A stretch of DNA of 64,000 nt from Lepidurus packardi (taxonomy: Eukaryota; Arthropoda; Branchiopoda; Notostraca; Triopsidae): contig JAKZAN010000051.1 of NCBI GenBank assembly GCA_023053545.1, positions 1 through 64,000 on the forward strand, in the 5' to 3' direction. This document shows, one piece after another, positions 11,488-24,417 of the stretch (position 1 is the first letter of the stretch; the number at the start of each line of letters is the position of its first letter). Below the pieces are notes generated by a model. The model did no database searches and was not told the DNA's origin. It saw only the letters and a list, made by a program, of their open reading frames with translations. Both the position numbers and the translations under genes were made by a program.

Positions 11488-14400
11488 TCCCGTACGGATT
11501 TTATTAATTCTTTACGGACTGAATTAATTCATTACGGAATTAATTAATCCATTACGGACTGAATTATTTCCATACGTACAGAAGTTATTCCTTAAGGACT
11601 GAATTAATTCATTACGGACTTAATTAAATCCTTACAGACTAAATTAATTCCTTATGGACTTAATTAATTCTGTAAGGAATGAATTAATTAATTACGGACT
11701 GAAATAATTCCTTACGGACTGAATCCTTACGGACTTCATTAATTCCTTACACACTGAATTAATTCCTTACGGACAGAATTAATTCCTTACGGACTGAATT
11801 AGTTCCTTACGGACTGAATTAATTCTTTAGGATTGATTGAATTCCTTTCTTACTGAATTAATTACTTAAGGACTGAATGAATTCCTTACGGACTGAATTA
11901 ATTTCATACGGACTGAATTAATTCATTACGGACTTAATTAATCCATTACGGACTGAATTAATTCCTTACGGACTGAATTAATTCATTACGGACTTAATTA
12001 AATCCTTACAGACTGAATTAATTCCTTATGGACTTAATTAATTCCGTAAGGAATGAATTAATTAATTACGGACTGAAATAATTCCTTACGCACTTAATTA
12101 ATTCCTTACGGACTGAATTAATTCATTACGGACTTAATTAAATCCTTACAGACTGAATTAATTCCTTATGGACTTAATTAATTCCGTAAGGAATGAATTA
12201 ATTAATTACGGACTGAAATAATTCCTTACGGACTGAATTAATACTTTACGGACTGAATTAATTCCTTACGGACTGAATTAATTCCTTACGGACTTAATCA
12301 ATTCCTTACGGACTTAATTAATTCCTTACGTACTTAATTAATTCCTTACGGACTGAATTAGTTCCTTACGGACTGAATTAATTCTTTAAGATTGATTGAA
12401 TTCCTTACGGACTGAATGAATTCCTTACGGACTGAAATATTTCCTTACGGACTGAATTAATTCTTTAGGATTGATTGAATTCCTTTCTTACTGAATTAAT
12501 TCTTTACGGACTGAAATAATTCCTTACGGACTGAATTAATCCATTACGGACTGAATTATTTCCATACGTACAGAAGTTATTCCTTAAGGACTGAATTAAT
12601 TCATTACGGACTTAATTAAATCCTTACAGACTAAATTAATTCCTTATGGATTGATTGAATTCCTTTCTTACTGAATTAATTCCTTACGGACTGAAATAAT
12701 TCCTTACGGACTGAATTAATTCCTTACGGACTGAATTAATTCCTTACGGACTGAATTAATTCCTTACGGTCTGAATTAATCCCGTACGGATTTTATTAAT
12801 TCTTTACGGACTGAATTAATTCATTACGGAATTAATTAATCCATTACGGACTGAATTATTTCCATACGTACAGAAGTTATTCCTTAAGGACTGAATTAAT
12901 TCATTACGGACTTAATTAAATCCTTACAGACTAAATTAATTCCTTATGGACTTAATTAATTCTGTAAGGAATGAATTAATTAATTACGGACTGAAATAAT
13001 TCCTTACGGACTGAATCCTTACGGACTTCATTAATTCCTTACACACTGAATTAATTCCTTACGGACAGAATTAATTCCTTACGGACTGAATTAGTTCCTT
13101 ACGGACTGAATTAATTCTTTAGGATTGATTGAATTCCTTTCTTACTGAATTAATTCCTTAAGGACTGAATGAATTCCTTACGGACTGAATTAATTTCATA
13201 CGGACTGAATTAATTCATTACGGACTTAATTAATCCATTACGGACTGAATTAATTCCTTACGGACTGAATTAATTCATTACGGACTTAATTAAATCCTTA
13301 CAGACTGAATTAATTCCTTATGGACTTAATTAATTCCGTAAGGAATGAATTAATTAATTACGGACTGAAATAATTCCTTACGCACTTAATTAATTCCTTA
13401 CGGACTGAATTAATTCATTACGGACTTAATTAAATCCTTACAGACTGAATTAATTCCTTATGGACTTAATTAATTCCGTAAGGAATGAATTAATTAATTA
13501 CGGACTGAAATAATTCCTTACGGACTGAATTAATTCCTTACGGACTGAATTAATTCCTTACGGACTGAATTAATTCCTTACGGACTTAATCAATTCCTTA
13601 CGGACTTAATTAATTCCTTACGTACTTAATTAATTCCTTACGGACTGAATTAGTTCCTTACGGACTGAATTAATTCTTTAAGATTGATTGAATTCCTTAC
13701 GGACTGAATGAATTCCTTACGGACTGAATTAATTCTTTAGGATTGATTGAATTCCTTTCTTACTGAATTAATTCTTTACGGACTGAAATAATTCCTTACG
13801 GACTGAATTAATTCCTTACGGACTGAATTAATTCCTTACGGACTGAATTAATTCCTTACGGTCTGAATTAATCCCGTACGGATTTTATTAATTCTTTACG
13901 GACTGAATTAATTCATTACGGAATTAATTAATCCATTACGGACTGAATTATTTCCATACGTACAGAAGTTATTCCTTAAGGACTGAATTAATTCATTACG
14001 GACTTAATTAAATCCTTACAGACTAAATTAATTCCTTATGGACTTAATTAATTCTGTAAGGAATGAATTAATTAATTACGGACTGAAATAATTCCTTACG
14101 GACTGAATCCTTACGGACTTCATTAATTCCTTACACACTGAATTAATTCCTTACGGACAGAATTAATTCCTTACGGACTGAATTAGTTCCTTACGGACTG
14201 AATTAATTCTTTAGGATTGATTGAATTCCTTTCTTACTGAATTAATTCCTTAAGGACTGAATGAATTCCTTACGGACTGAATTAATTTCATACGGACTGA
14301 ATTAATTCATTACGGACTTAATTAATCCATTACGGACTGAATTAATTCCTTACGGACTGAATTAATTCATTACGGACTTAATTAAATCCTTACAGACTGA

Positions 14401-14963
14401 ATTAATTCCTTATGGACTTAATTAATTCCGTAAGGAATGAATTAATTAATTACGGACTGAAATAATTCCTTACGCACTTAATTAATTCCTTACGGACTGA
14501 ATTAATTCATTACGGACTTAATTAAATCCTTACAGACTGAATTAATTCCTTATGGACTTAATTAATTCCGTAAGGAATGAATTAATTAATTACGGACTGA
14601 AATAATTCCTTACGGACTGAATTAATTCCTTACGGACTGAATTAATTCCTTACGGACTGAATTAATTCCTTACGGACTTAATCAATTCCTTACGGACTTA
14701 ATTAATTCCTTACGTACTTAATTAATTCCTTACGGACTGAATTAGTTCCTTACGGACTGAATTAATTCTTTAAGATTGATTGAATTCCTTACGGACTGAA
14801 TGAATTCCTTACGGACTGAATTAATTCTTTAGGATTGATTGAATTCCTTTCTTACTGAATTAATTCTTTACTGACTGAAATAATTCCTTACGGACTGAAT
14901 TAATTCCTTACGGACTGAATTAATTCCTTACGGACTGAATTAATTCCTTACGGTCTGAATTAA
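11488..14963 (+). repeat. Tandem 1,292 / 1,092 / 1,092-bp HOR in domain B
   Basis: Units start at the GTACGGATTTT monomers at 11488, 12780 and 13872; the fourth anchor is 14964. TTACGCACTT monomers at 12082, 13374 and 14466 and inverted monomers 11668/12960/14052 and 12042/13334/14426 give the same steps. All three units share the rare TTCTGTAAGG inverted monomer and a private GAATCCTTACGGACTTC junction (11721, 13013, 14105), so they descend from one unit. The first unit is 200 bp longer because of an extra block at about 12,480-12,680 with a second GTACAGAAGTT run. Confidence 0.85.
11715..11752 (+). repeat. 5-bp contraction between two monomers
   Basis: A consensus-like monomer ending GACTGAA runs straight into TCCTTACGGACTTCATTAA, so two monomers occupy 35 rather than 40 bp. 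The same junction recurs near 13013 and 14105 and is missing from the unit starting at 14964, where GACTGAATTAATTCC order is intact. It is a lineage marker for the 1.1-1.3 kb units. Confidence 0.8.
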
Positions 14964-15482
14964 TTCCGTACGAATTTTATTAATTCTTTACGGACTGAAT
15001 TAATTCATTACGGAATTAATTAATCCATTACGGACTGAATTATTTCCATACGTACAGAAGTTATTCCTTAAGGACTGAATTAATTCATTACGGACTTAAT
15101 TAAATCCTTACAGACTAAATTAATTCCTTATGGACTTAATTAATTCCGTAAGGAATGAATTAATTAATTACGGACTGAAATAATTCCTTACGGACTGAAT
15201 TAATTCCTTACGGACTGAATTAATTCCTTACGGACTGAATTAATTCCTTACGGACTGAATTAATTCCTTACGGACTGAATTAATTCCTTACGATCTTAAT
15301 TAATTCCTTACGGACTTCATTAATTCCTTACACACTGAATTAATTCCTTACGGACAGAATTAATTCCTTACGGACTGAATTAGTTCCTTACGGACTGAAT
15401 TAATTCTTTAGGATTGATTGAATTCCTTTCTTACTGAATTAATTCCTTAAGGACTGAATGAATTCCTTACGGACTGAATTAA

Positions 15483-15534
15483 TTTCATATTCATTACGGA
15501 CTGAATTAATTCCTTAATTTACGGACTGAATTAA
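15483..15534 (+). repeat. Irregular patch with three truncated monomers
   Basis: Here the 20-bp register breaks several times within 52 bp: TTTCATA (7 bp, 15483-15489), one full monomer (15490-15509), TTCCTTAA (8 bp, 15510-15517) and TTTACGGACTGAATTAA (17 bp, 15518-15534). I found no second copy elsewhere in the window, unlike nearly every other irregularity. It could be a recent deletion cluster or a local assembly or read error. Confidence 0.75.
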
Positions 15535-17231
15535 TTCCTTATGGACTGAATTAATTCATTACGGACTTAATTAAATCCTTACAGACTGAATTAATTCCTT
15601 ATGGACTTAATTAATTCCGTAAGGAATGAATTAATTAATTACGGACTGAAATAATTCCTTACGCACTTAATTAATTCCTTACGGACTGAATTAATTCATT
15701 ACGGACTTAATTAAATCCTTACAGACTGAATTAATTCCTTATGGATTGATTGAATTCCTTTCTTACTGAATTAATTCCTTACGGACTGAAATAATTCCTT
15801 ACGGACTGAATTAATTCCTTACGGACTGAATTAATTCCTTACGGACTTAATTAAATCCTTACAGACTAAATTAATTCCTTATGGACTTAATTAATTCCGT
15901 AAGGAATGAATTAATTAATTACGGACTGAAATAATTCCTTACGGACTGAATTAATTCCTTACGGACTGAATTAATTCCTTACGGACTGAATTAATTCCTT
16001 ACGGACTGAATTAATTCCTTACGGACTGAATTAATTCCTTACGATCTTAATTAATTCCTTACGGACTTAATTAATTCCTTACACACTGAATTAATTCCTT
16101 ACGGACAGAATTAATTCCTTACGGACTGAATTAGTTCCTTACGGACTGAACTAATTCTTTAGGATTGATTGAATTCCTTTCTTATTGAATTAATTCCTTA
16201 AGGACTGAATGAATTCCTTACGGACTGAATGAATTCCTTACGGACTGAATTAATTTCATACGGACTGAATTAATTCATTACGGACTTAATTAATCCATTA
16301 CGGACTGAATTAATTCCTTACGTACTGAACTTATTCCTTACGGACTGAATGAATTCCTTACGGACTGAATGAATTCCTTACGGACTGAATTAATTTCATA
16401 CGGATTGAATTAATTCATTACGGACTTAATTAATCCATTACGGACTGAATTAATTCCTTACGTACTGAACTTATTCCTTACGGACTGAATTAATTCCTTA
16501 CGGACTGAATTAATTCCTTAAGGACTGAATTAATTCCTTACGGACTGAATTAATTCATTACGGACTTAATTAAATCCTTACAGACTGAATTAATTCTTTA
16601 TGGACTTAATTAATTCCGTAAGGAATGAATTAATTATTTACGGACTGAAATAATTCCTTACGGACTGAATTAATTCCTTACGGACTGAATTAATTCCTTA
16701 CGGACTGAATTAATTCCTTACGGACTTAATTAATTCCTTACGGACTTAATTAATTCCTTACGGACTGAATTAATTCCTTACGGACTGAATTAATTCCTTA
16801 CGGACTGAATTAGTTCCTTACGGACTGAATTAATTCTTTAAGATTGATTGAATTCCTTTCGGACTGAAATATTTCCTTACGGACTGAATTAATTCTTTAG
16901 GATTGATTGAATTCCTTTCTTACTGAATTAATTCCTTACGGACTGAAATAATTCCTTACGGACTGAATTAATTCCTTACGGACTGAATTAATTTCTTACG
17001 GACTGAATTAATTCCTTACGGACTGAATTAATTCCTTACGGACTGAATTAATTCCTTACGGACTGAATTAATTCCTTACGGTCTGAATTAATTCCGTACG
17101 GATTTTATTAATTCTTTACGGACTGAATTAATTCATTACGGAATTAATTAATCCATTACGGACAGAATTATTTCCATACGTACAGAAGTTATTCCTTAAG
17201 GACTGAATTAATTCATTACGGACTTAATTAA

Positions 17232-20200
17232 ATCCGTAAGGAATGAATTAATTAATTAAGGACTGAAATAATTCCTTACGGACTGAATTAATTCCTTACG
17301 GACTGAATTAATTCCTTACGGACTGAATTAATTCCTTACGATCTTAATTAATTCCTTACGGACTTAATTAATTCCTTACACACTGAATTAATTCCTTACG
17401 GACAGAATTAATTCCTTACGGACTGAATTAATTCCTTACGGACTGAATTAATTCCTTACGGACTGAATTAATTCCTTACGGACTGAATTAATTCATTACG
17501 GACTTAATTAAATCCTTACAGACTGAATTAATTCCTTATGGATTGATTGAATTCCTTTCTTACTGAATTAATTCCTTACGGACAGAATTAATTCCTTACG
17601 GACTGAATTAGTTCCTTACGGACTGAATTAATTCTTTAGGATTGATTGAATTCCTTTCTTACTGAATTAATTCCTTACGGACTGAAATAATTCCTTACGG
17701 ACTGAATTAATTCCTTACGGACTGAATTAATTTCTTACGGACTGAATTAATTCCTTACGGACTGAATTAATTCCTTACGGACTGAATTAATTCCTTACGG
17801 ACTGAATTAATTCATTACGGACTTAATTAAATCCTTACAGACTGAATTAATTCCTTATGGATTGATTGAATTCCTTTCTTACTGAATTAATTCCTTACGG
17901 ACTGAAATAATTCCTTACGGACTGAATTAATTCCTTACGGACTGAATTAATTCCTTACGGACTGAATTAATTCCTTACGGTCTGAATTAATTCCGTACGG
18001 ATTTTATTAATTCTTTACGGACTGAATTAATTCATTACGGAATTAATTAATCCATTACGGACTGAATTATTTCCATACGTACAGAAGTTATTCCTTAAGG
18101 ACTGAATTAATTCATTACGGACTTAATTAAATCCTTACAGACTAAATTAATTCCTTATGGACTTAATTAATTCCGTAAGGAATGAATTAATTAATTACGG
18201 ACTGAAATAATTCCTTACGGACTGAATTAATTCCTTACGGACTGAATTAATTCCTTACGGACTGAATTAATTCCTTACGGACTGAATGAATTCCTTACGA
18301 TCTTAATTAATTCCTTACGGACTTAATTAATTCCTTACACACTGAATTAATTCCTTACGGACAGAATTAATTCCTTACGGACTGAATTAGTTCCTTACGG
18401 ACTGAACTAATTCTTTAGGATTGATTGAATTCCTTTCTTACTGAATTAATTCCTTAAGGACTGAATGAATTCCTTACGGACTGAATGAATTCCTTACGGA
18501 CTGAATTAATTTCATACGGACTGAATTAATTCATTACGGACTTAATTAATCCATTACGGACTGAATTAATTCCTTACGTACTGAACTTATTCCTTACGGA
18601 CTGAATTAATTCCTTACGGACTGAATTAATTCCTTAAGGACTGAATTAATTCCTTACGGACTGAATTAATTCATTACGGACTTAATTAAATCCTTACAGA
18701 CTGAATTAATTTTTTATGGACTTAATTAATTCCGTAAGGAATGAATTAATTAGTTACGGACTGAAATAATTCCTTACGGACTGAATTAATTCCTTACGGA
18801 CTGAATTAATTCCTTACGGACTGAATTAATTCCTTACGGACTTAATTAATTCCTTACGGACTTAATTAATTCCTTACGGACTTAATTAATTCCTTACGGA
18901 CTGAATTAATTCCTTACGGACTGAATTAATTCCTTACGGACTGAATTAGTTCCTTACGGACTGAATTAATTCTTTAAGATTGATTGAATTCCTTACGGAC
19001 TGAAATATTTCCTTACGGACTGAATTAATTCTTTAGGATTGATTGAATTCCTTTCTTACTGAATTAATTCCTTACGGACTGAAATAATTCCTTACGGACT
19101 GAATTAATTCCTTACGGACTGAATTAATTTCTTACGGACTGAATTAATTCCTTACGGACTGAATTAATTCCTTACGGACTGAATTAATTCCTTACGGACT
19201 TAATTAAATCCGTAAGGAATGAATTAATTAATTAAGGACTGAAATAATTCCTTACGGACTGAATTAATTCCTTACGGACTGAATTAATTCCTTACGGACT
19301 GAATTAATTCCTTACGATCTTAATTAATTCCTTACGGACTTAATTAATTCCTTACACACTGAATTAATTCCTTACGGACAGAATTAATTCCTTACGGACT
19401 GAATTAATTCCTTACGGACTGAATTAATTCCTTACGGACTGAATTAATTCCTTACGGACTGAATTAATTCATTACGGACTTAATTAAATCCTTACAGACT
19501 GAATTAATTCCTTATGGATTGATTGAATTCCTTTCTTACTGAATTAATTCCTTACGGACAGAATTAATTCCTTACGGACTGAATTAGTTCCTTACGGACT
19601 GAATTAATTCTTTAGGATTGATTGAATTCCTTTCTTACTGAATTAATTCCTTACGGACTGAAATAATTCCTTACGGACTGAATTAATTCCTTACGGACTG
19701 AATTAATTTCTTACGGACTGAATTAATTCCTTACGGACTGAATTAATTCCTTACGGACTGAATTAATTCCTTACGGACTGAATTAATTCATTACGGACTT
19801 AATTAAATCCTTACAGACTGAATTAATTCCTTATGGATTGATTGAATTCCTTTCTTACTGAATTAATTCCTTACGGACTGAAATAATTCCTTACGGACTG
19901 AATTAATTCCTTACGGACTGAATTAATTCCTTACGGACTGAATTAATTCCTTACGGTCTGAATTAATTCCGTACGGATTTTATTAATTCTTTACGGACTG
20001 AATTAATTCATTACGGAATTAATTAATCCATTACGGACTGAATTATTTCCATACGTACAGAAGTTATTCCTTAAGGACTGAATTAATTCATTACGGACTT
20101 AATTAAATCCTTACAGACTAAATTAATTCCTTATGGACTTAATTAATTCCGTAAGGAATGAATTAATTAATTACGGACTGAAATAATTCCTTACGGACTG

Positions 20201-20576
20201 AATTAATTCCTTACGGACTGAATTAATTCCTTACGGACTGAATTAATTCCTTACGGACTGAATTAATTCCTTACGATCTTAATTAATTCCTTACGGACTT
20301 AATTAATTCCTTACACACTGAATTAATTCCTTACGGACAGAATTAATTCCTTACGGACTGAATTAGTTCCTTACGGACTGAACTAATTCTTTAGGATTGA
20401 TTGAATTCCTTTCTTACTGAATTAATTCCTTAAGGACTGAATGAATTCCTTACGGACTGAATGAATTCCTTACGGACTGAATTAATTTCATACGGACTGA
20501 ATTAATTCATTACGGACTTAATTAATCCATTACGGACTGAATTAATTCCTTACGTACTGAACTTATTCCTTACGGA
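17232..20576 (+). repeat. 1,976-bp-spaced tandem HOR in domain B
   Basis: The segment 17,232-18,600 matches 19,208-20,576 with few differences. Both begin with a fused inverted monomer, ATCCGTAAGG instead of TTCCGTAAGG, and a TTAATTAAGGACTG monomer, the result of losing M2 and M3 from the cassette. Inverted monomers at 18171 and 20147 are also 1,976 bp apart. A visible substitution is GACTGAATGAA at about 18,290 against GACTGAATTAA in the second copy. The parts at 18.6-19.2 kb and after 20.58 kb differ by whole-monomer gains and losses. Confidence 0.8.
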
Positions 20577-21623
20577 CTGAATGAATTCCTTACGGACTGA
20601 ATGAATTCCTTACGGACTGAATTAATTTCATACGGATTGAATTAATTCATTACGGACTTAATTAATCCATTACGGACTGAATTAATTCCTTACGTACTGA
20701 ACTTATTCCTTACGGACTGAATTAATTCCTTACGGACTGAATTAATTCCTTAAGGACTGAATTAATTCCTTACGGACTGAATTAATTCATTACGGACTTA
20801 ATTAAATCCTTACAGACTGAATTAATTCTTTATGGACTTAATTAATTCCGTAAGGAATGAATTAATTAATTACGGACTGAAATAATTCCTTACGGACTGA
20901 ATTAATTCCTTACGGACTGAATTAATTCCTTACGGACTGAATTAATTCCTTACGGACTTAATTAATTCCTTACGGACTTAATTAATTCCTTACGGACTTA
21001 ATTAATTCCTTATGGACTTAATTAATTCCTTACGGACTGAATTAATTCCTTACGGACTGAATTAGTTCCTTACGGACTGAATTAATTCTTTAAGATTGAT
21101 TGAATTCCTTACGGACTGAATGAATTCCTTACGGACTGAAATATTTCCTTACGGACTGAATTAATTCTTTAGGATTGATTGAATTCCTTTCTTACTGAAT
21201 TAATTCCTTACGGACTGAAATAATTCCTTACGGACTGAATTAATTCCTTACGGACTGAATTAATTCATTACGGACTTAATTAAATCCTTACAGACTGAAT
21301 TAATTCCTTATGGATTGATTGAATTCCTTTCTTACTGAATTAATTCCTTACGGACTGAAATAATTCCTTACGGACTGAATTAATTCCTTACGGACTGAAT
21401 TAATTCCTTACGGACTGAATTAATTCCTTACGGTCTGAATTAATTCCGTACGGATTTTATTAATTCTTTACGGACTGAATTAATTCATTACGGAATTAAT
21501 TAATCCATTACGGACGGAATTATTTCCATACGTACAGAAGTTATTCCTTAAGGACTGAATTAATTCATTACGGACTTAATTAAATCCTTACAGACTAAAT
21601 TAATTCCTTATGGACTTAATTAA

Positions 21624-24417
21624 TTCCGTAAGGAATGAATTAATTAATTACGGACTGAAATAATTCCTTACGGACTGAATTAATTCCTTACGGACTGAAT
21701 TAATTCCTTATGGACTGAATTAATTCCTTACGGACTGAATTAATTCCTTACGATCTTAATTAATTCCTTACGGACTTCATTAATTCCTTACACACTGAAT
21801 TAATTCCTTACGGACAGAATTAATTCCTTACGGACTGAATTAGTTCCTTACGGACTGAATTAATTCTTTAGGATTGATTGAATTCCTTTCTTACTGAATT
21901 AATTCCTTAAGGACTGAATGAATTCCTTACGGACTGAATTAATTTCATACGGACTGAATTAATTCATTACGGACTTAATTAATCCATTACGGACTGAATT
22001 AATTCCTTACGGACTGAATTAATTCATTACGGACTTAATTAAATCCTTACAGACTGAATTAATTCCTTATGGACTTAATTAATTCCGTAAGGAATGAATT
22101 AATTAATTACGGACTGAAATAATTCCTTACGCACTTAATTAATTCCTTACGGACTGAATTAATTCATTACGGACTTAATTAAATCCTTACAGACTGAATT
22201 AATTCCTTATGGATTGATTGAATTCCTTTCTTACTGAATTAATTCCTTACGGACTGAAATAATTCCTTACGGACTGAATTAATTCCTTACGGACTGAATT
22301 AATTCCTTACGGACTGAATTAATTCCTTACGGTCTAAATTAATTCCGTACGGATTTTATTAATTCTTTACGGACTGAATTAATTCATTACGGAATTAATT
22401 AATCCATTACGGACTGAATTATTTCCTTACGTACAGAAGTTATTCCTTAAGGACTGAATTAATTCATTACGGACTTAATTAAATCCTTACAGACTAAATT
22501 AATTCCTTATGGACTTAATTAATTCCGTAAGGAATGAATTAATTAATTACGGACTGAAATAATTCCTTACGGACTGAATTAATTCCTTACGGACTGAATT
22601 AATTCCTTACGGACTGAATTAATTCCTTACGGACTGAATTAATTCCTTACGATCTTAATTAATTCCTTACGGACTTAATTAATTCCTTACACACTGAATT
22701 AATTCCTTACGGACAGAATTAATTCCTTACGGACTGAATTAGTTCCTTACGGACTGAACTAATTCTTTAGGATTGATTGAATTCCTTTCTTACTGAATTA
22801 ATTCCTTAAGGACTGAATTAATTCCTTACGGACTGAATGAATTCCTCACGGACTGAATTAATTTCATACGGACTGAATTAATTCATTACGGACTTAATTA
22901 ATCCATTACGGACTGAATTAATTCCTTACGTACTGAACTTATTCCTTACGGACTGAATGAATTCCTTACGGACTGAATGAATTCCTTACGGACTGAATTA
23001 ATTTCATACGGATTGAAATAATTCATTACGGACTTAATTAATCCATTACGGACTGAATTAATTCCTTACGTACTGAACTTATTCCTTACGGACTGAATTA
23101 ATTCCTTACGTACTGAATTAATTCCTTAAGGACTGAATTAATTCCTTACGGACTGAATTAATTCATTACGGACTTAATTAAATCCTTACAGACTGAATTA
23201 ATTCTTTATGGACTTAATTAATTCCGTAAGGAATGAATTAATTAATTACGGACTGAAATAATTCCTTACGGACTGAATTAATTCCTTACGGACTGAATTA
23301 ATTCCTTACGGACTGAATTAATTCCTTACGGACTTAATTAATTCCATACGGACTTAATTAATTCCTTACGGACTTAATTAATTCCTTACGGACTGAATTA
23401 ATTCCTTACGGACTGAATTAGTTCCTTACGGACTGAATTAATTCTTTAAGATTGATTGAATTCCTTACGGACTGAATTAATTCCTTAAGGACTGAAATAT
23501 TTCCTTACGGACTGAATTAATTCTTTTGGATTGATTGAATTCCTTTCTTACTGAATTAATTCCTTACGGACTTAATCAATTCCGTAAGGAATGAATTAAT
23601 TAATTACGGACTGAAATAATTCCTTACGGACTGAATTAATTCCTTACGGACTGAATTAATTCCTTACGGACTGAATTAATTCCTTACGGACTGAATTAAT
23701 TCATTACGGACTTAATTAATTCCTTACGGACTTAATTAATTCCTTACGGACTGAATTAATTCCTTACGGACTGAATTAGTTCCTTACGGACTGAATTAAT
23801 TCTTTAAGATTGATTGAATTCCTTACGGACTGAATGAATTCCTTACGGACTGAAATATTTCCTTACGGACTGAATTAATTCTTTAGGATTGATTGAATTC
23901 CTTTCTTACTGAATTAATTCCTTACGGACTGAAATAATTCCTTACGGACTGAATTAATTCCTTACGGACTGAATTAATTTCTTACGGACTGAATTAATTC
24001 CTTACGGACTGAATTAATTCCTTACGGACTGAATTAATTCCTTACGGACTGAATTAATTCATTACGGACTTAATTAAATCCTTACAGACTGAATTAATTC
24101 CTTATGGATTGATTGAATTCCTTTCTTACTGAATTAATTCCTTACGGACTGAAATAATTCCTTACGGACTGAATTAATTCCTTACGGACTGAATTAATTC
24201 CTTACGGACTGAATTAATTCCTTACGGTCTGAATTAATTCCGTACGGATTTTATTAATTCTTTACGGACTGAATTAATTCATTACGGAATTAATTAATCC
24301 ATTACGGACTGAATTATTTCCATACGTACAGAAGTTATTCCTTAAGGACTGAATTAATTCATTACGGACTTAATTAAATCCTTACAGACTAAATTAATTC
24401 CTTATGGACTTAATTAA
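21624..24417 (+). repeat. Domain B HOR copy, 2,794 bp
   Basis: Inverted monomers at 21624, 22083, 22523, 23222 and 23580 (spacings 459, 440, 699, 358), with the next copy's first anchor at 24418. TTACGCACTT at 22123 and 24917, and GTACGGATTTT at 21444/24238 and 22343/25137, all give 2,794 bp. The extra anchor at 23580 comes from a local fusion described separately. Confidence 0.8.
23524..23599 (+). repeat. Chimeric junction: 19-mer block fused onto an inverted monomer
   Basis: TTCTTTTGGATTGATTGAA (23521 region) and the TTCTTACTGAA monomer are followed by TTCCTTACGGACTTAATCAA and then at once by the inverted monomer at 23580, skipping the usual M1-M3. The TTAATCAA variant elsewhere precedes ordinary monomers (3065, about 12282, 13574, 14686). 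This looks like an unequal exchange between different HOR positions. Confidence 0.65.
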
